Shown one piece after another: positions 8,978-19,571 of a stretch of 64,000 nt of DNA (positions are counted from its first letter, which is position 1; each line of letters opens with the position of its first letter). Location of the stretch: NCBI RefSeq assembly GCF_041154505.1, contig NZ_AP028672.1:744001-808000 (forward strand), written 5' to 3'. The translations under genes were made by a program, and so were the position numbers. The notes below the pieces were generated by a model, which saw only the letters and a list, made by a program, of their open reading frames with translations, did no database searches and was not told the DNA's origin. The DNA is from Acidovorax sp. A79 (GTDB lineage Bacteria; Pseudomonadota; Gammaproteobacteria; Burkholderiales; Burkholderiaceae_C).

Positions 8978-9967
8978 TCAATGCGCGGCGGATTTCCCGC
9001 GCAGGCGCTGCACCAGCGTGACGGCTGCGAGCACCAAGCCTCCCGCCACGATGCCGACCACCGCGTTGAGCAGGTTGGGCACCAGCACATGCCAGAGGGC
9101 GCCCACCGGCCATTGCGCGGCGGCCTCGCCAGCGGCATCCACCGCATGGTGCAGCGCGGGCACTCCATGCACCAGGATGCCGCCGCCCACGAGGAACATG
9201 GCGGCGGTGCCCGCCACGGACAGGCCCTTCATGAGCCACGGCGCGGCCCGCAGGATGCCCGAGCCCAGCGCCCTGGCCACGGCGCTGGCCTTGCCGTTCA
9301 GCCACAGGCCCAGGTCGTCGAGCTTGACGATGCCGGCCACCAGGCCATATACGCCGATGGTCATGATGACCGCGATGCCCGACAGCACGGTGACCTGCTG
9401 CACAAACGGCGCCGACGCCACGGTCCCCAGCGTGATGGCGATGATCTCTGCCGACAGGATGAAGTCGGTGCGCACCGCGCCCTTGATCTTGTCCTTCTCG
9501 AACGCCACCAGGTCCACCGCGGGGTTGGCATTGGCCAGCACATGGCTTTCATGCTCGGCGGCGTCTTCGTGGGGGGCGTGCAGCAGCTTGTGGGCGACTT
9601 TTTCAAAGCCTTCAAAGCACAGGAAGGCACCGCCAATCATGAGCAGCGGCGTCACGGCCCAGGGCGCGAACGCGCTGATCAGCAAGGCCGCGGGCACCAG
9701 GATCACCTTGTTGATGAACGACCCCTTGGCCACGGCCCACACCACCGGAATCTCGCGCTCGGCGCGTACCCCCGTGACCTGCTGGGCATTGAGGGCCAGG
9801 TCGTCGCCCAGCACGCCGGCCGTCTTCTGCGCGGCCACCTTCGTCATGACCGAGACGTCGTCCGCCATGGCCGCGCTCTTCTTGGCGGCCACCTTTGTCA
9901 TCAGGGCCACGTCGTCGAGGATGGTGGCGATGTCGTCCAACAGGGCAAGCAGGCTGCCAGAGGCCAT
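8978..9967 (-). CDS. DUF808 (YedI-like) inner-membrane protein
   Basis: A 329-residue membrane protein of the DUF808/YedI family, function unknown. The first 60 residues contain an imperfect internal repeat ([18 protein letters not shown] followed by [18 protein letters not shown]), then several hydrophobic segments: [55 protein letters not shown] and a C-terminal [20 protein letters not shown] charged cytosolic loop ([14 protein letters not shown]) lies between the first and second groups. The start at 9967 ([12 protein letters not shown]) matches the family N terminus. It is monocistronic, with ompW downstream after 136 bp. Confidence 0.88.
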   Translation of the reverse strand: MASGSLLALLDDIATILDDVALMTKVAAKKSAAMADDVSVMTKVAAQKTAGVLGDDLALNAQQVTGVRAEREIPVVWAVAKGSFINKVILVPAALLISAFAPWAVTPLLMIGGAFLCFEGFEKVAHKLLHAPHEDAAEHESHVLANANPAVDLVAFEKDKIKGAVRTDFILSAEIIAITLGTVASAPFVQQVTVLSGIAVIMTIGVYGLVAGIVKLDDLGLWLNGKASAVARALGSGILRAAPWLMKGLSVAGTAAMFLVGGGILVHGVPALHHAVDAAGEAAAQWPVGALWHVLVPNLLNAVVGIVAGGLVLAAVTLVQRLRGKSAAH

Positions 9968-10216
9968 GGGAAGTCCTTGAGATAGCAATGGAAAAGGCGG
10001 CATGCGTGCCGCCGCGCGTGGGCTGGACTATAGCAACGCACGGTCTTCGTTTGCGCCCGCCCCCCGGCCCCGGGAGCCTTTTGCGCAGGCCGTCGCCGTG
10101 GCCCTCCTCGCGGCCCGCCATGGGGGCTGCGGCGCGCAAGGCGCATACTCGCGCCCTCACCCACCACTTTGGGGTCCCCGGGGCTTGTCCCCCTGCACGG
10201 GCTTCACGCCCATGCC

Positions 10217-10906
10217 ATGCCCGGCTACCTGACCAAGCAAGAAGACATCGCCATCACCGGCGCGGCAGACCTGATCATCCGCTCGCTTCTGGACAAGCAG
10301 CAGTTTTCCGACCCGGAGGGTGCCGCCGAAGCGCTGGGCATCTCTTCCGCCGCCTGGCCGCTGTTCGGCCTGCTGTGGCCATCGGGGGCCCAGCTGGCGC
10401 ACCGCATGGCCAGCCGCCCCCTGCGAAGCGGTGAGCGCGTGCTGGAGATCGGCTGCGGCCTGGCCCTGGCCAGCCTGGTGTGCCACCGGCGCGGCGTGGA
10501 CGTGACCGCCAGCGACTGCCACCCCCTGGCATCGGCCTTCCTGCTGGAGAACGTGCGGCTCAACCGCATGTCGCCGCTCAAGTACCGCACCGGGCAATGG
10601 GGAGCCGACTTGACCGACACCTGCGCCGATGTGCAAGGCCGGTTCGACCTCATCATGGGCAGCGACGTCCTGTACGAGCGCGACGCACGAGGCAGCCTGG
10701 CCAACTTCCTCGACCGCCATGCGGCCGAAAGCGCGCAGATCTGGATCGTGGACCCCAACCGCGGCAACCGCTCCGCCTTCAGCAAGCAGATGGCCGCGCT
10801 GCGTTTTGACGTGGTGGAAGAGCGCCTGGACCACCCCGCGCTGGCCGATGTTCCTGCGTACAAAGGGCGGCTGCTGGTGTATCAGCGCGCCCCTGCAGTG
10901 GCCTGA
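10217..10906 (+). CDS. Class I SAM-dependent methyltransferase (Nnt1/lysine-type)
   Basis: A 229-residue protein with a Rossmann methyltransferase fold. Motif I is LEIGCGLALASLVCHRRG (about residues 76-93), followed by VTASDCHPLASAFLLENVRLN (acidic end of beta 2 and NxxxN). FDLIMGSDVLYE (about 149-160) is the motif used by METTL21/Nnt1-like protein methyltransferases. The upstream segment SSAAWPLFGLLWPSG is also typical of that group. It could modify a protein lysine or a small molecule; the substrate is unknown. The start is the ATG at 10217, at GYLTKQED; no strong ribosome-binding site is seen. Confidence 0.8.
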   Translation: MPGYLTKQEDIAITGAADLIIRSLLDKQQFSDPEGAAEALGISSAAWPLFGLLWPSGAQLAHRMASRPLRSGERVLEIGCGLALASLVCHRRGVDVTASDCHPLASAFLLENVRLNRMSPLKYRTGQWGADLTDTCADVQGRFDLIMGSDVLYERDARGSLANFLDRHAAESAQIWIVDPNRGNRSAFSKQMAALRFDVVEERLDHPALADVPAYKGRLLVYQRAPAVA

Positions 10907-11062
10907 GCAGGACTTGCCGGGCAGCCCGGCGCGACAGCGCCGCCAGCAGCCCGCCGGGCCCGCGCAGCCCAAACGCCCGTGCGGCCGTGCAAGGGCCGCC
11001 AAGCTGCGTATGCGGCACTTTGCGGGCGTGCACCGGCTGCCCCCCTTCCCGCATGGCAAGCC

Positions 11063-11103
11063 ATTGAGAAAAGGGGGAAGGCGCGAAGCGACTCCGCAGG
11101 ATG
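11063..11103. repeat. Partial family-2 repeat downstream of purL
   Basis: GGGGGAAGGCGCGAAGCG at 11066-11083 repeats the core of the element at 8216-8233. It lies between the methyltransferase and the end of purL and could help end purL transcription. The rest of the 204-bp gap contains nothing else I recognise. Confidence 0.45.
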
Positions 11104-11110
11104 TGCTACG

Positions 11111-14100
11111 TCACCCCACCCACTTGCGGGCATTGCGCCAGATGCGCATCCAGGGACTGAGTTCGCTGCGATCGCCCGAGGTCCAGCTCATCTGCACGTT
11201 GCGGAACACGCGCTCGGGGTGCGGCATGATGGCCGTGAAACGGCCGTCCGCCGTGGTCACGCCGGTCATGCCACCCGTGCTGCCGTTCGGGTTGAACGGG
11301 TATTGCTCGGTGGGCGCGCCGTGGTTGTCCACGAAACGCATCGCGGCGATGGCCGCGCCGGCGTTGCCGCGGTACTTGAAGTTGGCATAGCCCTCGCCGT
11401 GCGCCACGGCGATCGGCAGGCGGCTGCCCGCCATGCCCGCGAAGAACAGGCTGGGAGACTCCAGCACCTCCACCATCGACAGGCGGGCCTCGAAGCGCTC
11501 GCTCTGGTTGGTGGTGAAGCGTGGCCAGTCCTGCGCGCCCGGGATGATGTCCGCCAGCTCGGCAAACATCTGGCATCCGTTGCACACCCCGAGGCCAAAG
11601 GTGTCGGTGCGGCCGAAGAAGCCCTGGAACTGCTCGGCCAGCACGGGGTTGAAGGTGATGCTGCGCGCCCAGCCGATACCGGCCCCCAGCGTGTCGCCGT
11701 AGCTGAAGCCGCCGCAGGCGACCACGCCCTTGAAGTCTTCGAGCTTGACGCGGCCGGTCTGCAGGTCGGTCATGTGCACGTCGTAGGCCTCGAAGCCGGC
11801 CTCGGTGAAGGTGTAGGCCATCTCGATGTGCGAATTGACGCCCTGCTCGCGCAGGATCGCGACCCGGGGTTTGGCCAGGTTCAGGAACGGCGCCGCCACG
11901 TTGTCGGCCGCGTCGAACGTGAGGTGCACGTGCATCCCGGGGTCGGCGGCCGCGCCCGCGGCGGCGTGCTCGGAGTCCGCGGTCGCGGGGTTGTCGCGCT
12001 GCTGGCAGATTTTCCAGCTCACGGCATCCCACACCTGGTGCAGGTCGGTGAGCTTGGCGCTGAACACGGCCTTGGCATCGCGCCAGACCTGCAGCTCGCC
12101 CTTGCCGGCGTCGATGCCCGACGATTGCGGACGCGTCTTGCCGACGAAGTGGCTGAATCTGGACAGGCCGTGCTCGCGCAGCACCTGCATCACATCGTTG
12201 CGCTCTGCGGTGCGCACCTGCAGCAGCACGCCCAGTTCTTCGTTGAACAGGGCCTTGAGCGTGAGCTCCTCGCGGCGCGCGCTGACCTGCTGCGCCCAGT
12301 TCTTGGCATCCCCGGTCTCCATGCGGCTGTCGCTGATGCCGTCGCCTTCGGTCACGAGCATGTCCACATTGAGCGCCACGCCCACATGGCCCGCAAAGGC
12401 CATCTCGGCCGCCGCCGCCAGCAGGCCGCCGTCGCTGCGGTCGTGGTAGGCCAGGACATGGCCCTTGGCGCGCAGCGCGTTCACGGCGTTGACCAGGTTC
12501 ACCAGGTCCTGCGGATCGTCCACGTCGGGCACCACGTCGCCGCTTTGTTCCAGCGTCTGGCCCAGGATGCTGCCGCCCATGCGGTTCTGGCCCTTGCCCA
12601 GATCGATCAGCACCAGGGTGGTGTCATCCTCGGTGGCATCGAGCTGGGGCGTGAGCGTGCCGCGCACGTCGGAGAGCGACGCGAACGCGCTCACGATCAG
12701 GCTCACGGGGGACGTGACCTTTTTCTTGTCGCTGCCGTCGTTCCACTGCGTGCGCATCGACAGGCTGTCCTTGCCCACGGGGATGGAGACGCCCAGCGCC
12801 GGGCACAGCTCCATGCCCACGGCCTTCACGGTCTCATACAAGGCAGCATCTTCGCCGGGCTCGCCACACGCGGCCATCCAGTTGGCGGACAGCTTCACAC
12901 GCGGCAGCTCGATAGGCGCCGCCAGCAGGTTGGTGATGGCCTCGGCCACGGCCATGCGGCCCGATGCGGGTGCGTTGATCGCGGCCAGCGGCGTGCGCTC
13001 GCCCATGCTCATCGCCTCGCCCGCAAAGCCCTTGTAGTCGGCCAGCGTCACCGCGCAGTCCGCCACCGGCACCTGCCAGGGGCCGACCATCTGGTCGCGG
13101 TGCGACAGGCCGCCCACGGTGCGGTCGCCGATGGTGATGAGAAAACGCTTGGACGCCACCGTGGGATGGGCCAGCACGTCGATCACGGCCTTTTGCAGCG
13201 GGACGCCGGTCAGGTCGATGGGCGCGAACTGGCGCTGCACCGTGGCCACGTCGCGGTGCATCTTGGGCGGCTTGCCCAGCAGCACGTTCATGGGCATGTC
13301 CACCGGCAGCTTCTGGTCGCCCGCCTCCACGGCGGTGTCCTGCAGCACCAGCTGGCGTTCATCGGTGGCCGTGCCGATCACGGCGAAGGGGCAGCGCTCG
13401 CGCTCGCAGAACGCCTTGAACAGCGGCAGCGACTCGGGCGCGATGGCCAGCACGTAGCGCTCCTGGCTTTCGTTGCTCCAGATTTCCTTGGGCGCCATGC
13501 CCGATTCTTCGAGCGGCACGGCGCGCAGGTCGAAGCGAGCGCCACGGCCGGCGTCGTTCGTGAGCTCGGGGAAGGCGTTCGAGAGGCCGCCCGCACCCAC
13601 GTCGTGGATGGCGAGGATGGGGTTGGCGGCGCCCTGCGCCCAGCAGTGGTTGATGACCTCCTGGGCGCGGCGCTCGATCTCGGGGTTGCCGCGCTGCACG
13701 GAGTCGAAGTCCAGTTCGGCGGCGTTGGTGCCACTGGCCATGGAGCTGGCGGCACTGCCGCCCATGCCGATGCGCATGCCGGGGCCGCCCAGCTGGATGA
13801 GCAGCGAGCCAGCGGGGAACTCGATCTTTGTCGTCAGGCCCGCGTCGATCACGCCCACGCCGCCGGCGATCATGATGGGCTTGTGGTAGCCGCGCTGCAC
13901 GCCAGCGACTTCCTGCTCGTACTCGCGGAAGTAGCCCGCCAGGTTGGGGCGGCCGAATTCGTTGTTGAACGCCGCGCCACCCAGGGGCCCTTCCACCATG
14001 ATCTGCAGCGGGCTGGCGATGTGCTCGGGCTTGCCGACCGTGCTGCCCCAGAGCTTGGACACGGTGAACCCCGTGAGGCCGGCCTTGGGCTTGGAGCCCC

Positions 14101-15106
14101 GCCCGGTGGCGCCTTCGTCGCGGATCTCGCCGCCCGCGCCGGTGGATGCGCCCGGGAAGGGAGAGATGGCGGTGGGGTGGTTGTGCGTTTCCACCTTCAT
14201 CAGCACGTGCTGGGTGGCGCTACTTTTTTGATAGCTGGTAGCGCCCGCTGAATCAGCGGTAGAGGCCATTTTGGCCACGAACCGCTCGACCTCGCCGCCT
14301 TCCATGACCGAGGCGTTGTCCGAATACGCGATCACCGTGTGCTGGGGCGCCAGCTGGTGGGTGTTGCGAATCATGCCGAACAGCGATTTTTCCTGCGCCA
14401 CGCCGTCGATGGTGAACTGGGCGTTGAAGATCTTGTGGCGGCAGTGCTCGCTGTTGGCCTGGGCGAACATCATCAGCTCCACGTCGGTGGGGTTGCGCGC
14501 CAGGCCCGTGAAGGCGTTGACCAGGTAGTCGATCTCGTCGTCGGCCAGGGCCAGGCCGAAACGGGTGTTGGCCGCCTCCAGCGCGGCGCGGCCGCCGCCG
14601 AGCACGTTGACGTGCTCCATGGGCGCGGGCTGCAGTTCGGTGAACAGCGCGGCGGCGGCGGCGCGGTCGGCCACCACGGACTCGGTCATGCGGTCGTGCA
14701 GCAGGGCGGCCACCTGGGCCAGTTGCTCGGCCGTCAGCTCGGGCGCCTTGCCCAGCAGGCCGGCCTTGAGGCTGATGCGGTATTCGGTGATGCGCTCCAC
14801 GCGGCGGATGGCGATGCCGCAGTTGCGCGCGATGTCGGTCGCCTTGGACGCCCAGGGCGACAGCGTGCCCAGGCGGGGGGTGACGATGATGGCGGTGCCC
14901 TCGGCGGGGCCCGCATAGGGGTCGCTATAGGTCAGCAGGGCGGCCAGGCGCTCATGGTCGGCGGGCGTGGGGGCCGCGTCGGTGGCGACAAGGTGCACGA
15001 AGCGCGCTGCAATGCCGCTGATCTTGGGGTGGATGGCCTCCAGGGCGGGTTGGAGTTGCTGGGCGCGGAAGGTGCTGAGGGCGTTGCCGCCCGCCAGCGT
15101 GGTCAT
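11111..15106 (-). CDS. purL: Phosphoribosylformylglycinamidine synthase (FGAM synthetase)
   Basis: A 1331-residue single-chain PurL, step four of purine synthesis (FGAR + Gln + ATP to FGAM). An N-terminal domain and linker precede two AIR-synthase-like modules ([18 protein letters not shown] and [16 protein letters not shown] in the first; [14 protein letters not shown] in the second). The C-terminal glutaminase domain (about residues 1030-1331) carries the nucleophile in [12 protein letters not shown] and the catalytic [10 protein letters not shown]. The E. coli enzyme has about 1295 residues. The extra length includes a segment encoded by a dispersed repeat (14224-14273) just before [12 protein letters not shown]. 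The start at 15106 ([10 protein letters not shown]) has no strong ribosome-binding site. Monocistronic and divergent from map. Confidence 0.97.
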   Translation of the reverse strand: MTTLAGGNALSTFRAQQLQPALEAIHPKISGIAARFVHLVATDAAPTPADHERLAALLTYSDPYAGPAEGTAIIVTPRLGTLSPWASKATDIARNCGIAIRRVERITEYRISLKAGLLGKAPELTAEQLAQVAALLHDRMTESVVADRAAAAALFTELQPAPMEHVNVLGGGRAALEAANTRFGLALADDEIDYLVNAFTGLARNPTDVELMMFAQANSEHCRHKIFNAQFTIDGVAQEKSLFGMIRNTHQLAPQHTVIAYSDNASVMEGGEVERFVAKMASTADSAGATSYQKSSATQHVLMKVETHNHPTAISPFPGASTGAGGEIRDEGATGRGSKPKAGLTGFTVSKLWGSTVGKPEHIASPLQIMVEGPLGGAAFNNEFGRPNLAGYFREYEQEVAGVQRGYHKPIMIAGGVGVIDAGLTTKIEFPAGSLLIQLGGPGMRIGMGGSAASSMASGTNAAELDFDSVQRGNPEIERRAQEVINHCWAQGAANPILAIHDVGAGGLSNAFPELTNDAGRGARFDLRAVPLEESGMAPKEIWSNESQERYVLAIAPESLPLFKAFCERERCPFAVIGTATDERQLVLQDTAVEAGDQKLPVDMPMNVLLGKPPKMHRDVATVQRQFAPIDLTGVPLQKAVIDVLAHPTVASKRFLITIGDRTVGGLSHRDQMVGPWQVPVADCAVTLADYKGFAGEAMSMGERTPLAAINAPASGRMAVAEAITNLLAAPIELPRVKLSANWMAACGEPGEDAALYETVKAVGMELCPALGVSIPVGKDSLSMRTQWNDGSDKKKVTSPVSLIVSAFASLSDVRGTLTPQLDATEDDTTLVLIDLGKGQNRMGGSILGQTLEQSGDVVPDVDDPQDLVNLVNAVNALRAKGHVLAYHDRSDGGLLAAAAEMAFAGHVGVALNVDMLVTEGDGISDSRMETGDAKNWAQQVSARREELTLKALFNEELGVLLQVRTAERNDVMQVLREHGLSRFSHFVGKTRPQSSGIDAGKGELQVWRDAKAVFSAKLTDLHQVWDAVSWKICQQRDNPATADSEHAAAGAAADPGMHVHLTFDAADNVAAPFLNLAKPRVAILREQGVNSHIEMAYTFTEAGFEAYDVHMTDLQTGRVKLEDFKGVVACGGFSYGDTLGAGIGWARSITFNPVLAEQFQGFFGRTDTFGLGVCNGCQMFAELADIIPGAQDWPRFTTNQSERFEARLSMVEVLESPSLFFAGMAGSRLPIAVAHGEGYANFKYRGNAGAAIAAMRFVDNHGAPTEQYPFNPNGSTGGMTGVTTADGRFTAIMPHPERVFRNVQMSWTSGDRSELSPWMRIWRNARKWVG
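14224..14273 (+). repeat. Family-1 dispersed repeat inside purL
   Basis: Plus-strand copy reading TTTTTTGATAGCTGG, then TAGCGC, a short spacer and GCGGTAGAGGCCATTTTG. It lies inside the purL frame on the opposite strand and is translated as [16 protein letters not shown], a segment not expected at this position in PurL of other bacteria. The frame is preserved, so the insertion appears tolerated in a loop upstream of the MKVETHNHP motif. Confidence 0.75.
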
Positions 15107-15265
15107 GTGCAAGGTCACGGTAGCGGCCTGTTGGGTGTGAGGGGTACGGTCGAGGCGCCGACCCGGGCCCGGGCTCTGGCCTGGGCATGTGGGTGGACAG
15201 CCCGGCATTTTACCGGGCGGACCAGGGCCGCAGCCCGCCTCCAAGCAGCCGGCGGGGGGCGATGG

Positions 15266-15277
15266 GATAATTACGCC
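15266..15277 (+). promoter_or_regulatory. Putative -10 element of map, leaderless spacing
   Basis: GATAAT at 15266-15271 ends six bases before the map ATG. If this is the -10 box, transcription would start at or next to the start codon, giving a leaderless mRNA. The -35 region is weak. No Shine-Dalgarno sequence is present, which fits that idea. Confidence 0.45.
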
Positions 15278-16093
15278 ATGAGCATCACCATCAAAAGCGC
15301 AGAAGACATTGCCGGCATGCGCCTCGCGTGCCGCCTGGCCTCCGAAGTGCTGGACTACATCGCCCCCCACATCAAGCCCGGCATCACCACCAAGGAAATC
15401 GACCGCCTGGGTGCCGAATGCATGGCCCAGCAGGGCACCATCTCGGCCACCGTGGGCTACCAGCCGCCCGGCTACCCGCCCTACCCCGCCTCGCTGTGCA
15501 CCTCGGTCAACCATGTGGTGTGCCACGGCATCCCCAACGACAAGCCGCTCAAGAAGGGCGACATCGTCAACGTGGACGTGACCGTGATCACCAAGGACGG
15601 CTGGTACGGCGACAACAGCCGCATGTACCAGATCGGCGAGTGCTCCATTGCCGCCAAGCGCCTGTGCGCGATCACCTTCGACGCCATGTGGCACGGCATC
15701 CTGCAGGTGAAGCCTGGCGCCCACCTGGGCGACGTGGGCCACGCCATCCAGAAATTCGCCGAAGGCCAGGGTTTCTCCATCGTGCGCGAGTTCTGCGGCC
15801 ACGGCATCGGCCAGAAGTTCCACGAAGAACCCCAGGTGCTGCACTACGGCCGCCCCGGCACGCTGGAAGAACTGGTGCCCGGCATGGTCTTCACGATCGA
15901 GCCCATGATCAACGCCGGCCGCCGCGAGGTGAAGGAGTTCGGCAACGACGGCTGGACCATCGTGACCAAAGACCACAGCCTGTCGGCGCAGTGGGAACAC
16001 ACCGTGCTGGTGACCGAGACGGGCTATGAGGTGATGACCCTGTCGGCCGGCTCGCCCGCGCTGCCCGCCTTCGTGACGGCCACGGCCACCTGA
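15278..16093 (+). CDS. map: Type I methionine aminopeptidase
   Basis: A 271-residue metalloprotease that removes the initiator methionine from nascent proteins. Dinuclear metal ligands are visible: [19 protein letters not shown] (two Asp), [12 protein letters not shown] (His), FTIEPMIN (Glu) and [10 protein letters not shown] (Glu). Length and the compact N terminus ([20 protein letters not shown]) fit type Ia enzymes. Its natural partner, peptide deformylase, lies about 3.5 kb downstream. It is divergent from purL and is followed by glnD after 99 bp. Confidence 0.97.
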   Translation: MSITIKSAEDIAGMRLACRLASEVLDYIAPHIKPGITTKEIDRLGAECMAQQGTISATVGYQPPGYPPYPASLCTSVNHVVCHGIPNDKPLKKGDIVNVDVTVITKDGWYGDNSRMYQIGECSIAAKRLCAITFDAMWHGILQVKPGAHLGDVGHAIQKFAEGQGFSIVREFCGHGIGQKFHEEPQVLHYGRPGTLEELVPGMVFTIEPMINAGRREVKEFGNDGWTIVTKDHSLSAQWEHTVLVTETGYEVMTLSAGSPALPAFVTATAT

Positions 16094-16192
16094 CGGCCGG
16101 CCCGGCAACGCCTGCGCGACCGGCATTCACACTGGCTCGCACAACTCTTGCATGGCTTTTTTCATGGCACCTTATCCGCGCGCACCACGACC

Positions 16193-18784
16193 ATGACCGA
16201 ACTCCATGCCCTGCGGGACGCCTACCGCAGCGACAAAGCCGCCCTGCTCGCCGCCCTGCAGGCCACGGGCGCCTCCACGCGTGGCATCCGCGTGCTGCTG
16301 CGCAAGCTCTCCACGCTGGCCGGCGCCCTGCTGCACACGCTGTGGCAGCGGGCGCAGCTCCCAGCGGACATGGCGCTGGTGGCCGTGGGCGGCTTCGGGC
16401 GCGACCAGCTTTTCCCCTATTCGGATGTCGACGTCCTGCTGCTGATGCCCGATGGAAGCGCCCCCGAGGCCGGCAGCGAGCTGCGCACGCGGCTGGAGGG
16501 CTTCATCGGCAGCTGCTGGGATGCGGGCCTGGAGATCGGCTCCAGCGTACGCACCGTGGCCGAATGCCTGGCCGAAAGCGCGGGCGATGTCACCGTGCAG
16601 ACCTCGTTGCTCGAATCGCGCCTGGTGTGCGGCAACGCGGCGCTGTTCGCCGAATTCCAGCGCCAGTACCGCCTGCAGATGAACCCGCAGGCCTTCCTGG
16701 TGGCCAAGACGCTGGAGATGCGCCAGCGCCACAACAAGTACGAGAACACGCCCTACTCGCTGGAGCCCAACTGCAAGGAGTCGCCCGGCGGGCTGCGCGA
16801 CCTGCAGATGATCCTGTGGGTGGCGCAGGCCGCGGGCCTGGGCCGCAACTGGAAGGAACTGGCCGCCAGCGGCATGGCCACCGCCTTCGAGGTGCGCCAG
16901 ATCGAGCGCAACGAGGCAGTGCTCTGCCTCATCCGCGCGCGCCTGCATGCAGCCGCCGGGCGGCATGAGGACCGCCTGGTGTTCGACCTGCAGACCGCCG
17001 TGGCCGAGTCCTTCGGCTACCGCTCGCAGGCGCCCGACGGCTCGCGCCTGCCCATGCGCGCCAGCGAAAGCCTGATGCGGCGCTACTACTGGGCGGCCAA
17101 GGCCGTGTCGCAGCTCAGCCAGATCCTGCTGCTGAACATCGAGGAACGCCTGAACCCCTCGACCCACGAGCCGCGCCCCATCAACGAGCGCTTCTTCGAG
17201 AAGGCCGGCCTGATCGAGGTGGCCAGCGACGACCTGTACGAGCGCGACCCGCACGCCATCCTCGAAACCTTCCTGCTCTACCAGACCACCGTGGGGCTCA
17301 AGGACCTGTCGGCGCGCACGCTGCGCGCGCTGTACAACGCACGCGGCGTGATGGACGGAGCGTTCCGCCGCGACCCGGTCAATCGCGCCAACTTCATGCG
17401 CATCCTGCAGCAGCCCTCGGGCATCACGCATGCCATGCGCCTCATGAACCAGACCTCGGTGCTCGGGCGCTACCTGTGGGTCTTCCGGGGCATCGTGGGG
17501 CAGATGCAGCACGACCTGTTCCATGTGTACACGGTCGACCAGCACATCCTCATGGTGCTGCGCAACGTGCGCCGTTTCTTCATGGCCGAGCACGCGCACG
17601 AATACCCGTTCTGCTCGCAGCTCGCGGGCGGGTGGGACAAGCCGTGGATCCTGTACGTCGCGGCGCTGTTCCACGACATCGGCAAGGGCCGCGGCGGCGA
17701 CCATTCGCAGATCGGCGCCGTCGAGGTGCGGCGCTTCTGCCGCCAACATGGCGTGGACCGTGAAGACGCCAGGCTCATCGAGTTCCTGGTCAGCGAACAC
17801 CTGTCGATGAGCCGGATCGCCCAGAAGGAAGACCTCTCCGACCCGGACGTGATCGCGGCATTCGCCCAGCGCGTGGGCAACGAACGCTACCTGACCGCGC
17901 TGTACCTGCTCACGGTGGCAGACATCCGGGGCACCAGCCCCAAGGTGTGGAACGCCTGGAAGGGCAAGCTCCTCGAAGACCTGTACCGCGCCACGCTGCG
18001 CACGCTGGGTGGCCGGGCCCCGGATGCCGCCGCCGAGATCGAAGCGCGCAAGCGCGAGGCGCTGGTGCTGCTGGCCCTGAGCGCCCTGCCCTTCGAGGCC
18101 CACAAGGCCCTGTGGGCCACGCTGGATGTGAGCTACTTCATGCGCCACGAAGCGGCGGACATCGCCTGGCACACGCGCCACCTGTCGCGCCATGTGGGCA
18201 CGGCCAGGCCCGTGGTGCGCGCGCGCCAGTCGCTGGCGGGCGATGGCCTGCAGGTGATGGTGTATGCCGCCGACCAGGCGGACCTGTTCGCGCGCATCTG
18301 CGGCTATTTCGACCGCGCGGGCTTCAGCATCCTGGATGCGCGCGTGCACACCGCGAACAACGGCTATGCGCTCGACACCTTCCAGGTGGTGGCCTCGTCG
18401 CAGGCGGGGCACTACCGCGAACTGACCCATATGGTCGAAAGCGACCTGGTGCGCGTGATCGAGGCGGGCGGGCCGCTGCCCGAACCCGCGCGCCGGCGGG
18501 TGTCACGCCGCGTGAAGAGCTTTCCGGTGGCCCCGCGCGTCACGCTGCGCCCCGACGAAAAGGCGCAGCGCTGGCTGCTGGCCATCTCCGCCAGCGACCG
18601 TGCGGGCCTGCTGTACCTGGTGGCGCGCATCCTGGCGCAGCACCACCTGAGCGTGCAGTTGGCCAAGGTCAGCACCCTGGGCGAACGTGTCGAAGACACC
18701 TTCCTGGTCCAGGGCCCCGAACTGCAGAACAATGCACGCCAGATCGAGATCGAAACCGAACTGCTGCGCGAGCTGGCTGACTGA
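16193..18784 (+). CDS. glnD: Bifunctional PII uridylyltransferase/uridylyl-removing enzyme
   Basis: An 863-residue nitrogen sensor that uridylylates PII at low glutamine and removes UMP at high glutamine. Domains in order: nucleotidyltransferase with GGFGRDQLFPYSDVD (about residues 63-82), GlnD linker with ESPGGLRDLQMILW, HD phosphohydrolase domain with HDIGKGRGGDHS (about 495-506) and two C-terminal ACT domains (about 685 to the end). The start at 16193 is the first ATG of the frame that matches family N termini; a TTG 45 bp upstream is less likely. Its substrate GlnK is encoded at 35278-35616, so both parts of the switch lie in this window. Confidence 0.97.
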   Translation: MTELHALRDAYRSDKAALLAALQATGASTRGIRVLLRKLSTLAGALLHTLWQRAQLPADMALVAVGGFGRDQLFPYSDVDVLLLMPDGSAPEAGSELRTRLEGFIGSCWDAGLEIGSSVRTVAECLAESAGDVTVQTSLLESRLVCGNAALFAEFQRQYRLQMNPQAFLVAKTLEMRQRHNKYENTPYSLEPNCKESPGGLRDLQMILWVAQAAGLGRNWKELAASGMATAFEVRQIERNEAVLCLIRARLHAAAGRHEDRLVFDLQTAVAESFGYRSQAPDGSRLPMRASESLMRRYYWAAKAVSQLSQILLLNIEERLNPSTHEPRPINERFFEKAGLIEVASDDLYERDPHAILETFLLYQTTVGLKDLSARTLRALYNARGVMDGAFRRDPVNRANFMRILQQPSGITHAMRLMNQTSVLGRYLWVFRGIVGQMQHDLFHVYTVDQHILMVLRNVRRFFMAEHAHEYPFCSQLAGGWDKPWILYVAALFHDIGKGRGGDHSQIGAVEVRRFCRQHGVDREDARLIEFLVSEHLSMSRIAQKEDLSDPDVIAAFAQRVGNERYLTALYLLTVADIRGTSPKVWNAWKGKLLEDLYRATLRTLGGRAPDAAAEIEARKREALVLLALSALPFEAHKALWATLDVSYFMRHEAADIAWHTRHLSRHVGTARPVVRARQSLAGDGLQVMVYAADQADLFARICGYFDRAGFSILDARVHTANNGYALDTFQVVASSQAGHYRELTHMVESDLVRVIEAGGPLPEPARRRVSRRVKSFPVAPRVTLRPDEKAQRWLLAISASDRAGLLYLVARILAQHHLSVQLAKVSTLGERVEDTFLVQGPELQNNARQIEIETELLRELAD

Positions 18785-18868
18785 CTAGCGGCCTACCGCA
18801 TCCCGTCTCCGGCCTCCGGGCGGGCAGTGGATCCCCTCACGAGAAGGCTGCGCGCCAAGATGCTATTC

Positions 18869-18915
18869 CATTGATAGCATCCATCGCATGCCAATCAAGC
18901 GCCAGGGCACATTTC
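18869..18915 (+). repeat. Family-1 dispersed repeat, intergenic
   Basis: Divergent copy: CATTGATAGCATCC at the left, ATCAAGCGCCAGGG in the middle and an ATTTCC end. It matches the consensus at the GATAGC box and at the ATCAAGCGC arm. It lies between glnD and the universal stress gene. Confidence 0.65.
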
Positions 18916-18954
18916 CCCCTGTTGCCGAATGCTGAAGTGCGCCAAGGCTGGCGC

Positions 18955-19000
18955 TTGCCTTGCGCCCATCTTGAGCCTATAACAGCCACATGCATGTGGC
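18955..19000 (+). promoter_or_regulatory. Candidate promoter and palindromic operator of the usp gene
   Basis: TTGCCT (18955-18960), a 17-bp spacer and TATAAC (18978-18983) form a good sigma-70 candidate. Immediately downstream, GCCACATG-CATGTGGC (18985-19000) is a perfect 16-bp palindrome centred near the predicted transcription start, a place where a repressor would act. The binding protein is not known. Confidence 0.5.
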
Positions 19001-19106
19001 GCGTTCATGGCGCCCACGGTGCCTGCCAGCCGCGTTGCGCCACCGCACCCGGGCAGGCGACCCGGCGCCCTGCCGGGACTGCCCACGCAGCCCCCAAGGA
19101 GCCAGC

Positions 19107-19544
19107 ATGTACAAGCACATCCTGATGCCCTCCGACGGTACGGCGCTGTCGGAAGCGGCCATCCTGCGCGGCATGCGCTTTGCCCGCGAAGCCCACGCCA
19201 AGGTCACCGGCTTTTATGCCCTGCCCGAATTCCATGCACTTGCGTACCACACCGCCATGCTGGAACACACGCGCAAGAGCCAGGAAGACCAGGCCCGGGC
19301 GAGGGCCGAGGAGGTCCTGAACTACATCCGGGAGACCGCGGCACAGTACAGCGTGCCCTGCGACACCCTGACCAGCATCAGCGACCATCCGTACGAAGCC
19401 ATCATCGACGCCGCGCACGCGCAGGGCTGCGACCTGATCCTGATGGCCTCGCATGGCCGCCGCGGCCTCCAGGGCATCCTGCTGGGAAGCGAGACCCTCA
19501 AGGTCCTCACGCACAGCAAGATCCCGGTGCTCGTGCACCGTTGA
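19107..19544 (+). CDS. Universal stress protein (UspA family)
   Basis: A 145-residue single-domain Usp with the fold MYKHILMPSDGTALSEAAI at the N terminus and the ATP-binding motif GRRGLQGILLGSETLKVL (G-2x-G-9x-G-S/T pattern) near the C terminus, so it likely binds ATP. Such proteins are induced by growth arrest, oxygen limitation or other stress. A CAAGGAGCCAGC ribosome-binding site precedes the ATG. It is convergent with the peptide deformylase gene, 27 bp away. The upstream palindrome suggests specific control. Confidence 0.93.
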   Translation: MYKHILMPSDGTALSEAAILRGMRFAREAHAKVTGFYALPEFHALAYHTAMLEHTRKSQEDQARARAEEVLNYIRETAAQYSVPCDTLTSISDHPYEAIIDAAHAQGCDLILMASHGRRGLQGILLGSETLKVLTHSKIPVLVHR

Positions 19545-19571
19545 CCCCAAAGCGGGCGCTGGTTCCACCCG

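Larger units (their letters stand above)
18785..19106. other. Intergenic region glnD / usp
   Basis: 322 bp holding a family-1 repeat copy, an imperfect dyad GCGCCA-AGGC-TGGCGC (18939-18954), a promoter candidate and a perfect 16-bp palindrome near its expected start site. No further reading frame looks real. Confidence 0.6.

Noticed and set aside
10979..14251. A 1090-codon open frame on the plus strand opposite purL
   Set aside because: The translation is low in hydrophobic order and rich in His, Gly, Arg and Ala, with no domain. It is the codon-bias shadow of purL in GC-rich DNA.
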